Assembly: GCF_022749495.1 (NCBI RefSeq) | Contig: NZ_CP094241.1 | Location: 248,001 to 312,000 of the forward strand | Length of the DNA stretch: 64,000 nt | Direction: 5' to 3' | DNA from: Neisseria macacae ATCC 33926 | Lineage (GTDB): Bacteria; Pseudomonadota; Gammaproteobacteria; Burkholderiales; Neisseriaceae | Shown: piece by piece, positions 1-9,025 of the stretch | Layout of the letters: each line of letters opens with the position of its first letter | Position numbering within the stretch: position 1 is the stretch's first letter | The notes under the pieces: model-generated | Told to the model about the DNA's origin: nothing | Seen by the model: the letters and a program-made list of their open reading frames with translations, nothing else | Database searches by the model: none | Program-made: the position numbers and the translations under genes

Positions 1-22
1 ATGGTGCGGCGATATGGGGCAG

Positions 23-180
23 TATAGTGAATTAACTTTAAACCAGTACGGCGTTACCTCGCCTTAGCTCAAAGAGAACGATTCTCTAAGGTGCTGAAGC
101 ACTAAGTGAATCGGTTCCGTACTATCTTGTACTGTCTGCGGCTTCGTCGCCTTGTCCTGATTTAAATTTAATCCACTATA
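23..180. repeat. Correia repeat enclosed element, full length
   Basis: This 158-bp element has the typical Correia core (paired GAACCGATTCACTT and AGAATCGTTCTCT segments) between inverted ends. The left end reads TATAGTGAATTAAC, with one base changed from the usual TATAGTGGATTAAC, and the right end is intact. The flanks 1-22 and 181-314 contain no recognisable gene; 271-291 can form a weak 7-bp hairpin. Confidence 0.9.
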
Positions 181-314
181 CCGCGCTAAGGCGTGTCAGT
201 ACGTTGATCATCCGCAACGCCGAAGCGGCTGCCATACCCCGGTAAACACAGTGATGCAGCAGAACAGTATGGGCTTTCTCAAATAAAGCCCGCGTTACGG
301 TTTGCGCTTGGTCT

Positions 315-351
315 AAAGGTCGTCTGAAACGGTTTTCAAACGACCTTTTTT
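315..351. terminator. DUS-containing terminator downstream of ppc
   Basis: An uptake sequence AGGTCGTCTGAA is followed by an imperfect inverted copy (TTCAAACGACCT) and a T run on the plus strand. It sits directly after the ppc stop codon, so it probably ends ppc transcription and anything entering from the left. Confidence 0.6.
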
Positions 352-360
352 CGTGCTGCC

Positions 361-3063
361 TTAACCTGTATTGCGCAAACCTTGTGCCACGCCGTTGATG
401 GTCAGGTGCACCATCAGGAGGGTGTGCGGGTCGTGCGGGTCTTTGCGCAGGCGTTTGAGCATGGCGACTTGTAGGCCGTTGAGCGCATTCAGGTACGGAA
501 TCCGCAGGGCGAGCGAACGGGCGAGGCTGCGGTTGTCGCGCAAGAGTTCGTCGGTTTGCAAAAGGTCGAGCAGGGCTTTGCGGCTGCGTTGGTATTCTTC
601 CTTAATCATGCCGAAGATGACGGCGGCTTTTTCGGGCGATTCGCTCAAGCCGGCGTAGTTTTCGGCGAGGGTGATGTCGGTTTTCGCCATGACTTGTTCC
701 ATATTGGAGAGCATGGCTTGGAAGAATGGGTTATGCTGCGCGTGTTCCTGCAGGGCGGCGAGGGTTTCGGGTTTGCCTTCGCACAGGCTTTCCACTGCGC
801 TGCCGAAGCCGTACCACGCGGGCAGCATGAGGCGGTTTTGCATCCATGAGAACACCCACGGTATCGCGCGCAAATCCTGTATCCGCGCCAAGGTCTTGCG
901 GCTGGCGGGACGGCTGCCGAGGTTGAGGGTAGCGATTTCCTGTATGGGGCTGGTTTGCAGGAAATAGTCGATGAAGTCGGGGTGGGTAATCAGCTCGCGG
1001 TAGTATTTGAACGATACGTCCGACAATGCCTGCATGAGTGCGGGTTCGGGGTCTTTTTGATCGGGCAGCAGGCTGGCTTCGAGCGTCGCGGCGACGAGGG
1101 TTTCGAGGTTGCGCACGGCGTTGCCGGGGTCGGCGTATTTGGCGGTGATGACTTCGCCTTGCTCGGTGATGCGGATTTGTCCGGCTACGCTGCCTGCGGG
1201 TTGGGCGAGGATGGCTTGGTAAGACGGGCCGCCGCCGCGTCCGACGCTGCCGCCGCGGCCGTGGAAGAGGCGCATACGGACATCGTATTTTTTGAAGAGT
1301 TCGACCAAGCCCAATTCCGCCTGATAGAGGCACCAAGAGCTGGTCACGTAGCCGCCGTCTTTGTTGGAATCGGAATAGCCGAGCATGATTTCCTGAATGT
1401 TGTCGCGGCTTTGCAGCAGGTCGCGGTACCATTTGCTGCTGAACATGGTTTCCATGACGGGGCAGGCGTTTTCGAGGGCTTCGATGGTTTCGAAGAGGGG
1501 GACGATGTTGATGCGGCTTTGCGGTTTGCCGTTTTCAACTGTCAACAGACCGCTTTCTTTAAGCAGCAGCGCGAGGGCGAGCAGGTCGCTGGGCTGTTCG
1601 CAGTTGGAGATGATGCTTTGGGTAACGGCGTTTTCACCGAATTCGTCTTTGATGTTGCGCGCTTCGTTGAAAATCGCCATTTCGCGGCGGGTGTGTTCGC
1701 TGTAAGTGATGAACGGGCTGGACAGCGGCCGCTGGTGTTTCAGCTCGCGCAGCAGGACGGTTTGTTTTTCCGTTTCGGAAAGGCTGGAGTAGTCTTCCAA
1801 ACCGGCGTGTTTGAAGAGTTCGGCAACGACATCGGCGTGTTTTTCCGCGTGTTGGCGCAAGTCGAGCGGCATCATGTGGAAGCCGAACACGGACACGGAG
1901 CGGATCAGGTCGGCGAGTCTGCCTTCGCCCAAAAGCGCGCTGCCGTTGTCGCGCAGGGAGCGTTGCAGCTTGTGGAGGTCGTCTGAAAACTCTTGCGCGG
2001 AGGCGTAAGGCATCATAAAGCCGAATTTGCAGCCCATACCCAAGCCGAGCGAGCGGGCTTTGCCCATGACGCGCGCCATGATGTAGGCGATGGCGCGGCG
2101 GTACGGCTCTTCGGTGCGGGCGATTTCTTCGTCGGGCGATTCGTCGGACAACGCCATTACGTCGTCGTTGACTTTGACGCGGCGGACAGAAAGCGGCAGC
2201 TCGCGGTAGAGTTTGTCGAGTTCGCCGCGGTAAAAGCGGAACACCGCGTCGGCATGGCGACGGAAAGCGAAACGCAGGGTCTCGGCGGAGACAAACGGAT
2301 TGCCGTCGCGGTCGCCGCCTATCCAGCCACCGATTTTTAAGATGTCGGGCACGTCAACATCAGGATAGGTCGTCTGAAACTCGCGTTCCATGCTGCGGTA
2401 GAGTTTGGGCAGCGCCTCGAAGAAACTCATCGGGAAGATGGATACGCCGTTGTTGATTTCATCGTTGACGCTGAGTTTGTGGTGGCGCGTTTCGCTGGTT
2501 TGCCACAAGCCCAATAAGATAGTGTCGATTTCGCGGCGCAATTCCGCCAGCGCATCGGCATGGGTGCAGCGTTCGCGGCGGGGCAGGAGGGCGCGGATGC
2601 GGCGGTTGAAGTTCAACACGGTTTGGCGTTGCACTTCGGTCGGGTGCGCGGTCAGAACGGCGGTAACATTGGTCGTATTTAATTGTTTTTGAACCGCCTT
2701 GCCGCCGATTTTTGCCGCTTTGAGTTTGCGTACCGTTTCCGCCAAGCTGCCTTCCGCGCCGCCGTGTCCCGCCTCTTCGTGGATTTGGCGGCGGCGTTCG
2801 TGGTGTACGTCTTCGGCGATGTTCAGAATTTGCGCGAACAAGCCGCAGGCAAGCGTCAGGTCGTGGGTTTGTTGTTCGTCCAGTTGCGGCAAAACCTTCT
2901 CAATCAAAGCCGCGCTGTCGTCCGAAGTGGACAACAGTTTGACCGTTTCCACTACCAACGGCGAGGCTTCTTCGTGCAGGAGTTTGTACAAAGATTGTTT
3001 CAAAAATTCCGCGTCTGCCGCCAGAGCCGCGTCTTTGGGATTGTTCAGGATATGCAGTTGCAT
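361..3063 (-). CDS. ppc: Phosphoenolpyruvate carboxylase
   Basis: The 900-residue protein has the normal length of bacterial PEP carboxylase, the cytosolic enzyme that makes oxaloacetate from PEP and bicarbonate to refill the TCA cycle. The catalytic histidine is seen in VLTAHPTE (His140). The motifs GGDRDGNPF, GYSDSNKDGG and the glycine-rich FHGRGGSVGRGG loop are intact, and the chain ends in the family's usual QGLRNTG. The ATG at 3061-3063 has an AGAGAG ribosome site. The gene appears monocistronic. A muc-type uptake sequence lies about 40 bases upstream near 3116 and another is embedded in the coding region near 1980. Confidence 0.97.
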   Translation of the reverse strand: MQLHILNNPKDAALAADAEFLKQSLYKLLHEEASPLVVETVKLLSTSDDSAALIEKVLPQLDEQQTHDLTLACGLFAQILNIAEDVHHERRRQIHEEAGHGGAEGSLAETVRKLKAAKIGGKAVQKQLNTTNVTAVLTAHPTEVQRQTVLNFNRRIRALLPRRERCTHADALAELRREIDTILLGLWQTSETRHHKLSVNDEINNGVSIFPMSFFEALPKLYRSMEREFQTTYPDVDVPDILKIGGWIGGDRDGNPFVSAETLRFAFRRHADAVFRFYRGELDKLYRELPLSVRRVKVNDDVMALSDESPDEEIARTEEPYRRAIAYIMARVMGKARSLGLGMGCKFGFMMPYASAQEFSDDLHKLQRSLRDNGSALLGEGRLADLIRSVSVFGFHMMPLDLRQHAEKHADVVAELFKHAGLEDYSSLSETEKQTVLLRELKHQRPLSSPFITYSEHTRREMAIFNEARNIKDEFGENAVTQSIISNCEQPSDLLALALLLKESGLLTVENGKPQSRINIVPLFETIEALENACPVMETMFSSKWYRDLLQSRDNIQEIMLGYSDSNKDGGYVTSSWCLYQAELGLVELFKKYDVRMRLFHGRGGSVGRGGGPSYQAILAQPAGSVAGQIRITEQGEVITAKYADPGNAVRNLETLVAATLEASLLPDQKDPEPALMQALSDVSFKYYRELITHPDFIDYFLQTSPIQEIATLNLGSRPASRKTLARIQDLRAIPWVFSWMQNRLMLPAWYGFGSAVESLCEGKPETLAALQEHAQHNPFFQAMLSNMEQVMAKTDITLAENYAGLSESPEKAAVIFGMIKEEYQRSRKALLDLLQTDELLRDNRSLARSLALRIPYLNALNGLQVAMLKRLRKDPHDPHTLLMVHLTINGVAQGLRNTG

Positions 3064-3325
3064 GATTTTCTCTCTTTATTTATCTTAAAAACAAACGTAA
3101 AACATTGTATAGCAGGTCGTCTGAAACCGCCATCGGAAAAGGTGTTGCAAAACACCGAAACTTGATGTAACCCGCGTCCGCGCAAGCCAAGCCGTTAATT
3201 CCTTAACAAAGCCGTCCGTGCATTTCAGTCCGATTATTCTGCCGTTCGTATCCTCAGCATAGTCCGAAGTGTAGAAATCCCGTAAAATACTACGACATAA
3301 AATCCTATTTTCACGCAGGCACAGT

Positions 3326-3802
3326 ATGTTCAACTTCAATTCCGTACGCGAAAACGACAAACGCCAACCCACCATCCGCACCGCCGTGGCAAGTGGCTCC
3401 ATCAACATGAGTACCTCCGCCATCAAAGTTTTGGCGGAAAACGCCACCCAAAACGCAGGCATCCTCAACGTTGCCCGTATCGCCGCCGTCCAAGGCATCA
3501 AGCAGGTCGGACTGCTTGTTCCGCTTTACCAGCCCCTCCCCCTGCAACACGTCCGCGTCGATTTCGATGTCGATGTCGAACTCGCCTACGTCAAAGCCAC
3601 CGTAACCGTTTCCTCTGAAGTCGGCAAAAGCATCACGACCGAAGCCGTCACCGGCGTCAATATCGCCCTCATATCCATTTACGACATGATGAAAGAAGTC
3701 GACCAGTCCATGATGATGACCCGCATCCACCTCGAATCCGAAAGCGGCGGCGAACGCGGCCCGTTCGTATTCGACGATGCCTACGAAAACATCGAATTCT
3801 GA
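3326..3802 (+). CDS. MoaC-family protein with altered active site
   Basis: The 158-residue protein aligns along its length with MoaC, the cyclic pyranopterin monophosphate synthase of molybdenum cofactor synthesis. Recognisable blocks are ARIAAVQGIK, LLVPLYQPL (normally LIPLCHPL), EAVTG and IYDMMK. By manual alignment to E. coli MoaC from memory, E114, D128 and K131 are kept (E106, D120, K123), but K51 is Asn43, H77 is Gln69 and E112 is Thr104. Half of the known active-site set is therefore missing. No moaA, moaD or moaE is nearby, although a MoeB/ThiF-type gene follows. The fold assignment is fairly safe; catalysis of the MoaC reaction is doubtful. Confidence 0.75.
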   Translation: MFNFNSVRENDKRQPTIRTAVASGSINMSTSAIKVLAENATQNAGILNVARIAAVQGIKQVGLLVPLYQPLPLQHVRVDFDVDVELAYVKATVTVSSEVGKSITTEAVTGVNIALISIYDMMKEVDQSMMMTRIHLESESGGERGPFVFDDAYENIEF

Positions 3803-3813
3803 TTGAACAAAAC

Positions 3814-3854
3814 AAGGTCGTCTGAAAGCCAGTTTGAGGTTTCAGACGACCTTT
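3814..3854 (+). terminator. Inverted DUS pair, terminator
   Basis: Two oppositely oriented uptake sequences form a hairpin immediately downstream of the moaC-like gene, with a short T run. Confidence 0.75.
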
Positions 3855-3875
3855 GGCATGAGGCATACGGATAAA

Positions 3876-4032
3876 TATAGTGGATTAAATTTAAATCAGG
3901 ACAAGGCGACGAAGCCGCAGACATTACAGATAGTACGGAACCGATTCACTTGGTGCTTCAGCGCCTTAGAGAATCGTTCTCTTTGAGCTAAGGCGAGGCA
4001 ACGCCGTACTGGTTTAAAGTGAATCCACTATA
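3876..4032. repeat. Correia repeat enclosed element, full length
   Basis: A 157-bp copy with ends TATAGTGGATTAAA and an imperfect right end (GTGAATCCACTATA). It lies between the moaC-like gene and the adenylyltransferase gene, so the two are unlikely to be one simple operon. Confidence 0.92.
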
Positions 4033-4109
4033 CAACAGGGGGCAAACATCGGGGCGGCGTTGCCCGTTTTGCCGATTCCATCCGCGATACAACATCCAGA
4101 CGACCCATC

Positions 4110-4865
4110 ATGAACGACCACCAACTGCTCCGTTACAGCCGCCACATCCTTCTCGACGAAATCGGTATCGAAGGGCAGGAAAAAATCCTTGCCGCCCGCG
4201 TCCTCGTCGTCGGCTGCGGCGGACTGGGTGCGGCAGCCCTCCCGTATCTTGCCGCATCAGGCGTCGGCAAACTCATCATCGCCGACCACGACACCATAGA
4301 CGATACCAACCTCCAACGCCAAACCGCCTTCACCGAAGCCGACATCGGACAAGCCAAAGCGCAAGTGATGGCAGGTCGTCTGAAAGCCGTCAACAGCGCG
4401 TGCGACATTACCGCCCTGACCGAAAAGCTGGACGAAGCCCGCCTGACCGAACTCATGCGCGCCGCCGACATTGTCCTCGACTGCACCGACAACTATCCCG
4501 CCCGCCAAGCCATCAACCGCGCCGCCGTCGCTACCCGCACCCCGCTGGTTTCCGGCGCCGCCGTCCGCTTCGAAGGACAAATCGCCGTGTACCGCCCCGA
4601 TTTGCCTGACAGCCCTTGCTACGCCTGCCTGTTTGACGGCGACACCGCCGACGACGGAGCCTGCGCCCTGTTCGGCGTGTTTTCCCCGCTGGTCGGCATC
4701 ATCGGCGCCACCCAAGCCGCCGAAGCCCTCAAAATCCTGACCGGTGCAGGCGAACCGGCACACGGCAAACTGGCAACTTACAACGCGCTCACCGCCAAAT
4801 GGCAGACATTCCGCGTCCACAAAAATCCCGATTGCGGCGTATGCGGCAAAGCGTATCGACCCTAG
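4110..4865 (+). CDS. MoeB/ThiF/HesA-family adenylyltransferase
   Basis: The 251-residue protein is a sulfur-carrier-protein adenylyltransferase, which activates the C-terminal glycine of MoaD or ThiS with ATP. Visible features are the arginine finger in LLRYSRHILLDEIG, the nucleotide loop VVGCGGLG, NLQRQ, the LDCTDNYPAR segment, and two zinc pairs, CYAC and CGVC. An uptake sequence is read in frame as GRLKAV near 4375. The closeness of a moaC-like gene suggests molybdopterin synthesis (MoeB), but ThiF and MoeB cannot be told apart reliably here, so no symbol is given. An ATG at 4110 fits the family N-terminus. Confidence 0.85.
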   Translation: MNDHQLLRYSRHILLDEIGIEGQEKILAARVLVVGCGGLGAAALPYLAASGVGKLIIADHDTIDDTNLQRQTAFTEADIGQAKAQVMAGRLKAVNSACDITALTEKLDEARLTELMRAADIVLDCTDNYPARQAINRAAVATRTPLVSGAAVRFEGQIAVYRPDLPDSPCYACLFDGDTADDGACALFGVFSPLVGIIGATQAAEALKILTGAGEPAHGKLATYNALTAKWQTFRVHKNPDCGVCGKAYRP

Positions 4866-4866
4866 A

Positions 4867-4977
4867 GGGACAGTTCGTTAAAAGTGATAAAAGATAAGGA
4901 AACGGTGTTTCAGGCGACCTTTTCAAGAAGGTTTAAGCCGTAGGGAAGGTTGGTTTTTGCATTGATAAAACTGTCCC
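4867..4977. repeat. 111-bp segment with 9-bp inverted ends
   Basis: GGGACAGTT and AACTGTCCC bound a non-coding segment right after the adenylyltransferase stop codon. It also holds an off-consensus uptake-like motif (AGGTCGCCTGAA on the minus strand). It could be an insertion-element remnant or chance; no target duplication is evident. Confidence 0.3.
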
Positions 4978-5037
4978 ACGCGGCTTATTTCACATAAAAT
5001 GGGGTTGCCTGAATAACCAGCAATCTTGGGATACGCT

Positions 5038-5676
5038 ATGGACACAGACCTCCAGCAAACTGAACACCTGCAAATATCCTTCTCTCCTACCGATCAAGAC
5101 AGACGCTATGCGGGAAAGCGGCTTTTGCGTTATATAGAGCCTGCTTGGCGGCGCAAATATTGGTTTGGTTCGGCTGCATTCCTGCTGGTGTGGGGCAGTC
5201 TATTCGTCTTTGCTTGTTGGTTGCTTAACGGCATCAACAATACCTATATTCAAAACTGCTATCTGTTTGCCGATTCGCAAACTGACAGTTTGGAGTACTG
5301 TCTGTATAAAGCTGGGGACGACGGCAGCTCCCTATGGATAATGGCGGGTCTCATCTACGCCACCACCATGGTAACGTATTTTGAGCAGCGTTGGATATAT
5401 CGCAGCTTTACCCGCATAGTCAGCCATCCTCTGGATGGGCGACGTTTCTCCGTCATCCTTTCAGCCGAAGGCCTTACTCAGGAGGAGGCAGGGCGCAGCA
5501 GGCATTTCCATCATTGGGCAGGCGTGGAACGTATCATCGAAGACCAAGCATTCCTGTTGTTTTATATCGACCGTAACATCGTCTATTTTATTCCGATTGC
5601 CGCCTTTGCAGAGGCGGGAATGGATGTCCACGCGTTTTATACCCGAGCGATGGAGTTGAAGGCTGCAGCAGAGTAG
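5038..5676 (+). CDS. YcxB-like membrane protein
   Basis: This protein of about 212 residues has two predicted membrane segments (around residues 40-62 and 97-113) followed by a C-terminal cytoplasmic part resembling the YcxB-like domain, with WAGVERIIEDQAFLLFYI and a PIAAFA end. The ATG at 5038 was chosen over the in-frame TTG at 5026. Its function is unknown. The gene is closed by a hairpin built from an Eikenella-type uptake sequence rather than the local dialect, which suggests it arrived by transfer from another Neisseriaceae genus. Confidence 0.7.
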   Translation: MDTDLQQTEHLQISFSPTDQDRRYAGKRLLRYIEPAWRRKYWFGSAAFLLVWGSLFVFACWLLNGINNTYIQNCYLFADSQTDSLEYCLYKAGDDGSSLWIMAGLIYATTMVTYFEQRWIYRSFTRIVSHPLDGRRFSVILSAEGLTQEEAGRSRHFHHWAGVERIIEDQAFLLFYIDRNIVYFIPIAAFAEAGMDVHAFYTRAMELKAAAE

Positions 5677-5690
5677 GTAAAACCAAACGA

Positions 5691-5739
5691 AACAAAGGCT
5701 ACCTGAAAGACCATTTTTGGTATTCAGGTAGCCTTTGTT
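5691..5739. terminator. Terminator hairpin with AGGCTACCTGAA repeats
   Basis: A 17-bp stem (5691-5707 with 5723-5739) contains AGGCTACCTGAA and its inverse. This is the uptake-sequence dialect described for Eikenella, not the AGGTCGTCTGAA used elsewhere in the window. It lies between converging genes and can serve both. Confidence 0.85.
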
Positions 5740-5758
5740 CTTCAAATGCAGGGCTGAT

Positions 5759-8596
5759 TTAGTCTTTCAACTTCGCCAACTGATTTTGAACTTTCGCCAT
5801 TTTGTCTTCCAACTCCGCCAAATCGGCTTTATCTTTTTCCACCAGATGCGCGGGGGCTTTTTCGGTGTAGCCGGGTTTGGAGAGTTTGGCATTGAGTTTG
5901 TCCAAGGCTTTTTGCAGCTTCTCGGCTTCTTTGCTCAAACGGGCGGTTTCGGCGGCTTTGTCGATTTCGACTTTCAGCATCAGGCGCGCGCCGTTGCAGA
6001 CGGCGACGGGGGCGTCTTCGCTTTCGGGCAGGGCGGCGACTTGCTGTGCTTCGGTCAGGCGGGTCATCATCGGCAGGTACTTAAGGTAGTCCGCCAAGTC
6101 GTCCGCGCTTTCGACAAACAGCGGGGCTTTCACGTTGGGCTGGATGCCCATTTCGCCGCGCAGGTTGCGGACGGCGCCAATCAAATCCTGCAACACGGTC
6201 ATTTGCTCGAAGGTCGTCTGAACGATTTGTTCGCGGTCGGCTTCGGGGAAGCGGGCGAGCATGATACTGTCGGCGGTTTTGGCGTCGCACATGGGGGCGA
6301 CGGTTTGCCATAGTTCTTCGGTGATGAACGGGATAATCGGGTGCAGCAGGCGCAGGGTGGCTTCGAGTACGCGCAATAAGGTATGGCGTGTGGCGCGTTG
6401 GCGGCTGGCGCAGCCGGTTTGGAGCTGTACTTTGGCGAGTTCCAAATACCAGTCGCAATAGTCGTTCCACACGAAGCTGTACAGGGTTTCCGCCGCCAAA
6501 TCAAAGCGGTAGGTTTCGTAGGCTTGCGTTACTTGCTCGATGGTCTGATTCAGACGGCCTATGATCCACATATCGGGGAAGGAATAGCCGCGCGGCTCGG
6601 TAGCGGTTGCGCCGTAGCCGCAGTCTTGATTTTCGGTGTTCATCAAGACGAAGTTGGTGGCGTTCCAGATTTTGTTGCAGAAGTTGCGGTAACCTTCGGC
6701 GCGTTTGAAGTCGAAGTTGACCGAACGACCCAAGCTGGCATAGCTCGCCATGGTGAAGCGCAATGCGTCCGCGCCCATGCTGGGGATGCCTTCGGGGAAG
6801 AGTTTTTTCGTGGCTTCTTCCACTTTCGGCGCGGTTTCGGGTTTGCGCAGGCCGGTCGTGCGTTTCACCAGCAGTTTGTCCAAGTCGATGCCGTCAATCA
6901 AATCGACGGGGTCGATGACGTTGCCTTCGGATTTGGACATTTTTTTGCCTTCGTGGTCGCGCACGATGCCGTGGATGTACACGTCTTTAAACGGTACTTT
7001 GCCGGTGAAGTGGGTGGTCATCATAATCATGCGCGCCACCCAGAAGAAGATTATTTCGTAGCCGGTTACTAAGACATTGGACGGCAGGAAGGCTTTGAGT
7101 TCATCGGTTTCAGACGGCCAGCCGAGCGTGGAGAACGGCACAAGCGCGGAGGAGAACCATGTGTCCAATACGTCTTCTTCGCGGGTCAGGTCTGTTTTAC
7201 CTGCTTGTTTTTCGGCTTCCGCCTGATTGCGGGCGACGTAAACATTGCCTGCTTCGTCGTACCACGCGGGGATTTGATGCCCCCACCACAGTTGGCGCGA
7301 GATGCACCAGTCTTGGATGTTGTTCATCCATTGGTTGTAGGTATTGACCCAGTTTTCGGGGATGAAGCGTACCGCGCCGCTGTCGACGGCTTTTTTGGCT
7401 TTTTCGGCGAGGCTCAAGCCTTTGTATTCGCTGTCAGGCTCGCCGCCGTTTGGCGTGGCGGACATGGCGACAAACCATTGGTTGGTCAGCATCGGCTCAA
7501 TCACTGAGCCGGTACGGTCGCCTTTCGGCGTCATCAGCGTGTGCGCTTTGATTTCGACCAACAAGCCTTGTTCCTTCAAATCGGCAACCATTTGTTTGCG
7601 TGCGGCAAAGCGGTCTAAGCCTGCGTATTTTTTAGGCAGGGCAAAACCTTGTTGCGCTTCGCCTTTGAAGTTGAACACTTCGGCGTTTGCCAGCACTTTG
7701 GCTTCCAAGTCAAACACGTTAATCAGGCGTGTGTCGTGGCGTTTGCCGACTTCGTAGTCGTTGAAGTCGTGCGCAGGCGTGATTTTCACGCAGCCGGTAC
7801 CGAAGTCTTTTTCAACGTATTCGTCGGCAATCACGGGAATGGTGCGGCCGGTCAGCGGCAGGATTAATTCCTTGCCAATCAAATGGGTATAACGTTCGTC
7901 TTCAGGATTGACGGCAACGGCAACGTCGCCCAGCAGCGTTTCAGGGCGGGTGGTCGCCACGATAACGGCTTCGGCAGGATTGTCCGCCAGCGGATAGCGG
8001 ATGTGCCACATAGAGCCTTGTTCTTCCACGCTTTCCACTTCCAAATCCGATACCGCCGTACCCAATACCGGATCCCAGTTCACCAAGCGTTTGCCGCGGT
8101 AAATCAAGCCTTGCTCATATAGGCGCACGAACACTTCGGTTACGGTTTCGGCGCGCACATCGTCCATCGTGAAATACTCGCGCGTCCAGTCGGCGGAACA
8201 GCCCACGCGGCGCATCTGCTGCGTAATCGTGCCGCCGGAAACTTCTTTCCATTCCCACACTTTTTCCAAGAATTTTTCGCGCCCCAAGTCATGACGGGAC
8301 ACGTTTTGCGCGGCAAGCTGACGCTCGACCACGATTTGCGTGGCGATGCCCGCGTGGTCGGTGCCCGGAATCCAGGCGGTGTTGCAGCCTTTCATGCGGT
8401 AGTAGCGGGTCAGACCGTCCATAATGGTTTGGTTGAAGGCATGACCCATGTGCAGCGTACCGGTTACGTTGGGCGGCGGCAGTTGGATGGAAAAAGACGG
8501 TTTGGTCAAATCCATATCGGGCTGGAAATAACCTTGGGTTTCCCAGTTTTGATAGTGTTTGGATTCGATTTCGGCGGGATTGTATTTGTCTAACAT
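5759..8596 (-). CDS. valS: Valyl-tRNA synthetase
   Basis: This 945-residue class I aminoacyl-tRNA synthetase charges tRNA-Val. It shows PPPNVTGTLHMGH with the HIGH-type motif at residues 49-52, the KMSKS motif around residue 550 (KKMSKSEGNVIDP), the editing domain with TTRPETLLGD, and the ValRS-specific C-terminal coiled coil rich in Lys, Ala and Glu. The ATG at 8594-8596 gives the usual MLDKYNP start. An in-frame uptake sequence lies near 6211. Length and motifs are complete. Confidence 0.97.
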   Translation of the reverse strand: MLDKYNPAEIESKHYQNWETQGYFQPDMDLTKPSFSIQLPPPNVTGTLHMGHAFNQTIMDGLTRYYRMKGCNTAWIPGTDHAGIATQIVVERQLAAQNVSRHDLGREKFLEKVWEWKEVSGGTITQQMRRVGCSADWTREYFTMDDVRAETVTEVFVRLYEQGLIYRGKRLVNWDPVLGTAVSDLEVESVEEQGSMWHIRYPLADNPAEAVIVATTRPETLLGDVAVAVNPEDERYTHLIGKELILPLTGRTIPVIADEYVEKDFGTGCVKITPAHDFNDYEVGKRHDTRLINVFDLEAKVLANAEVFNFKGEAQQGFALPKKYAGLDRFAARKQMVADLKEQGLLVEIKAHTLMTPKGDRTGSVIEPMLTNQWFVAMSATPNGGEPDSEYKGLSLAEKAKKAVDSGAVRFIPENWVNTYNQWMNNIQDWCISRQLWWGHQIPAWYDEAGNVYVARNQAEAEKQAGKTDLTREEDVLDTWFSSALVPFSTLGWPSETDELKAFLPSNVLVTGYEIIFFWVARMIMMTTHFTGKVPFKDVYIHGIVRDHEGKKMSKSEGNVIDPVDLIDGIDLDKLLVKRTTGLRKPETAPKVEEATKKLFPEGIPSMGADALRFTMASYASLGRSVNFDFKRAEGYRNFCNKIWNATNFVLMNTENQDCGYGATATEPRGYSFPDMWIIGRLNQTIEQVTQAYETYRFDLAAETLYSFVWNDYCDWYLELAKVQLQTGCASRQRATRHTLLRVLEATLRLLHPIIPFITEELWQTVAPMCDAKTADSIMLARFPEADREQIVQTTFEQMTVLQDLIGAVRNLRGEMGIQPNVKAPLFVESADDLADYLKYLPMMTRLTEAQQVAALPESEDAPVAVCNGARLMLKVEIDKAAETARLSKEAEKLQKALDKLNAKLSKPGYTEKAPAHLVEKDKADLAELEDKMAKVQNQLAKLKD

Positions 8597-8668
8597 GGTA
8601 AAAAATGCTGTCTGTAAAAGGGTTTGCGGGCAAACGTTTGTTTAAAAAATAATTGCGGATTATAGCGC

Positions 8669-8712
8669 AAAAAGGTCGTCTGAAACGGAATATCGTTTCA
8701 GACGACCTTTTT
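8669..8712. terminator. Inverted DUS pair, terminator
   Basis: Two inverted uptake sequences with A and T runs on either side form a strong hairpin between valS and the upstream regulator gene. Both genes are on the minus strand, so this terminates the regulator transcript. Confidence 0.85.
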
Positions 8713-8731
8713 GAAACAAATCGAAACGGGC

Positions 8732-9025
8732 TTATTTGCCTTTGTCGGATTTGGCTTCTTTTTTCAAGGAAGCGTACAACTCAGGGTCGCGGTTTTTCAG
8801 CAGGGAGGCAATTGCCAAATCGTCGCGGTTTACTTTTGCCAAGTCAACGCGTTCGATGTGTACCAAGCGCAGCAGCTCGCGTACAGGTTTGGGCATATTG
8901 CGGCCGGATTCGTAACGTGAACCACCGGACTGAGTTACGCCGATACGGCTCCAAAAGTCCATTTGGTTCAAACCGAGTTTTTTGCGGATATCGCGGATGT
9001 TGTCAATTTTCTCAAACGACTTCAT
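8732..9025 (-). CDS. Helix-turn-helix DNA-binding protein
   Basis: The 97-residue protein carries a Cro/CI-type helix-turn-helix (IRDIRKKLGLNQMDFWSRIG, residues about 9-28). The following SGGSRYESGRNMPKPVRELL matches the recognition helix and the trailing helix of XRE-family regulators. The start was placed at the ATG ending at 9025 because AAGGAA lies 6-8 bases ahead of it; a longer in-frame reading to 9112 has no such site. It is a single gene with a 545-bp AT-rich upstream region. The target is unknown. Confidence 0.85.
   Translation of the reverse strand: MKSFEKIDNIRDIRKKLGLNQMDFWSRIGVTQSGGSRYESGRNMPKPVRELLRLVHIERVDLAKVNRDDLAIASLLKNRDPELYASLKKEAKSDKGK

Noticed and set aside
271..291. Weak hairpin GGGCTTT...AAAGCCC that could end a small RNA
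   Set aside because: It has only 7 bp and no following T run; no known RNA was recognised upstream.
955..1986. 343-codon open frame on the plus strand opposite ppc
   Set aside because: It is antisense to intact ppc, with composition explained by ppc codon bias and no family motif.
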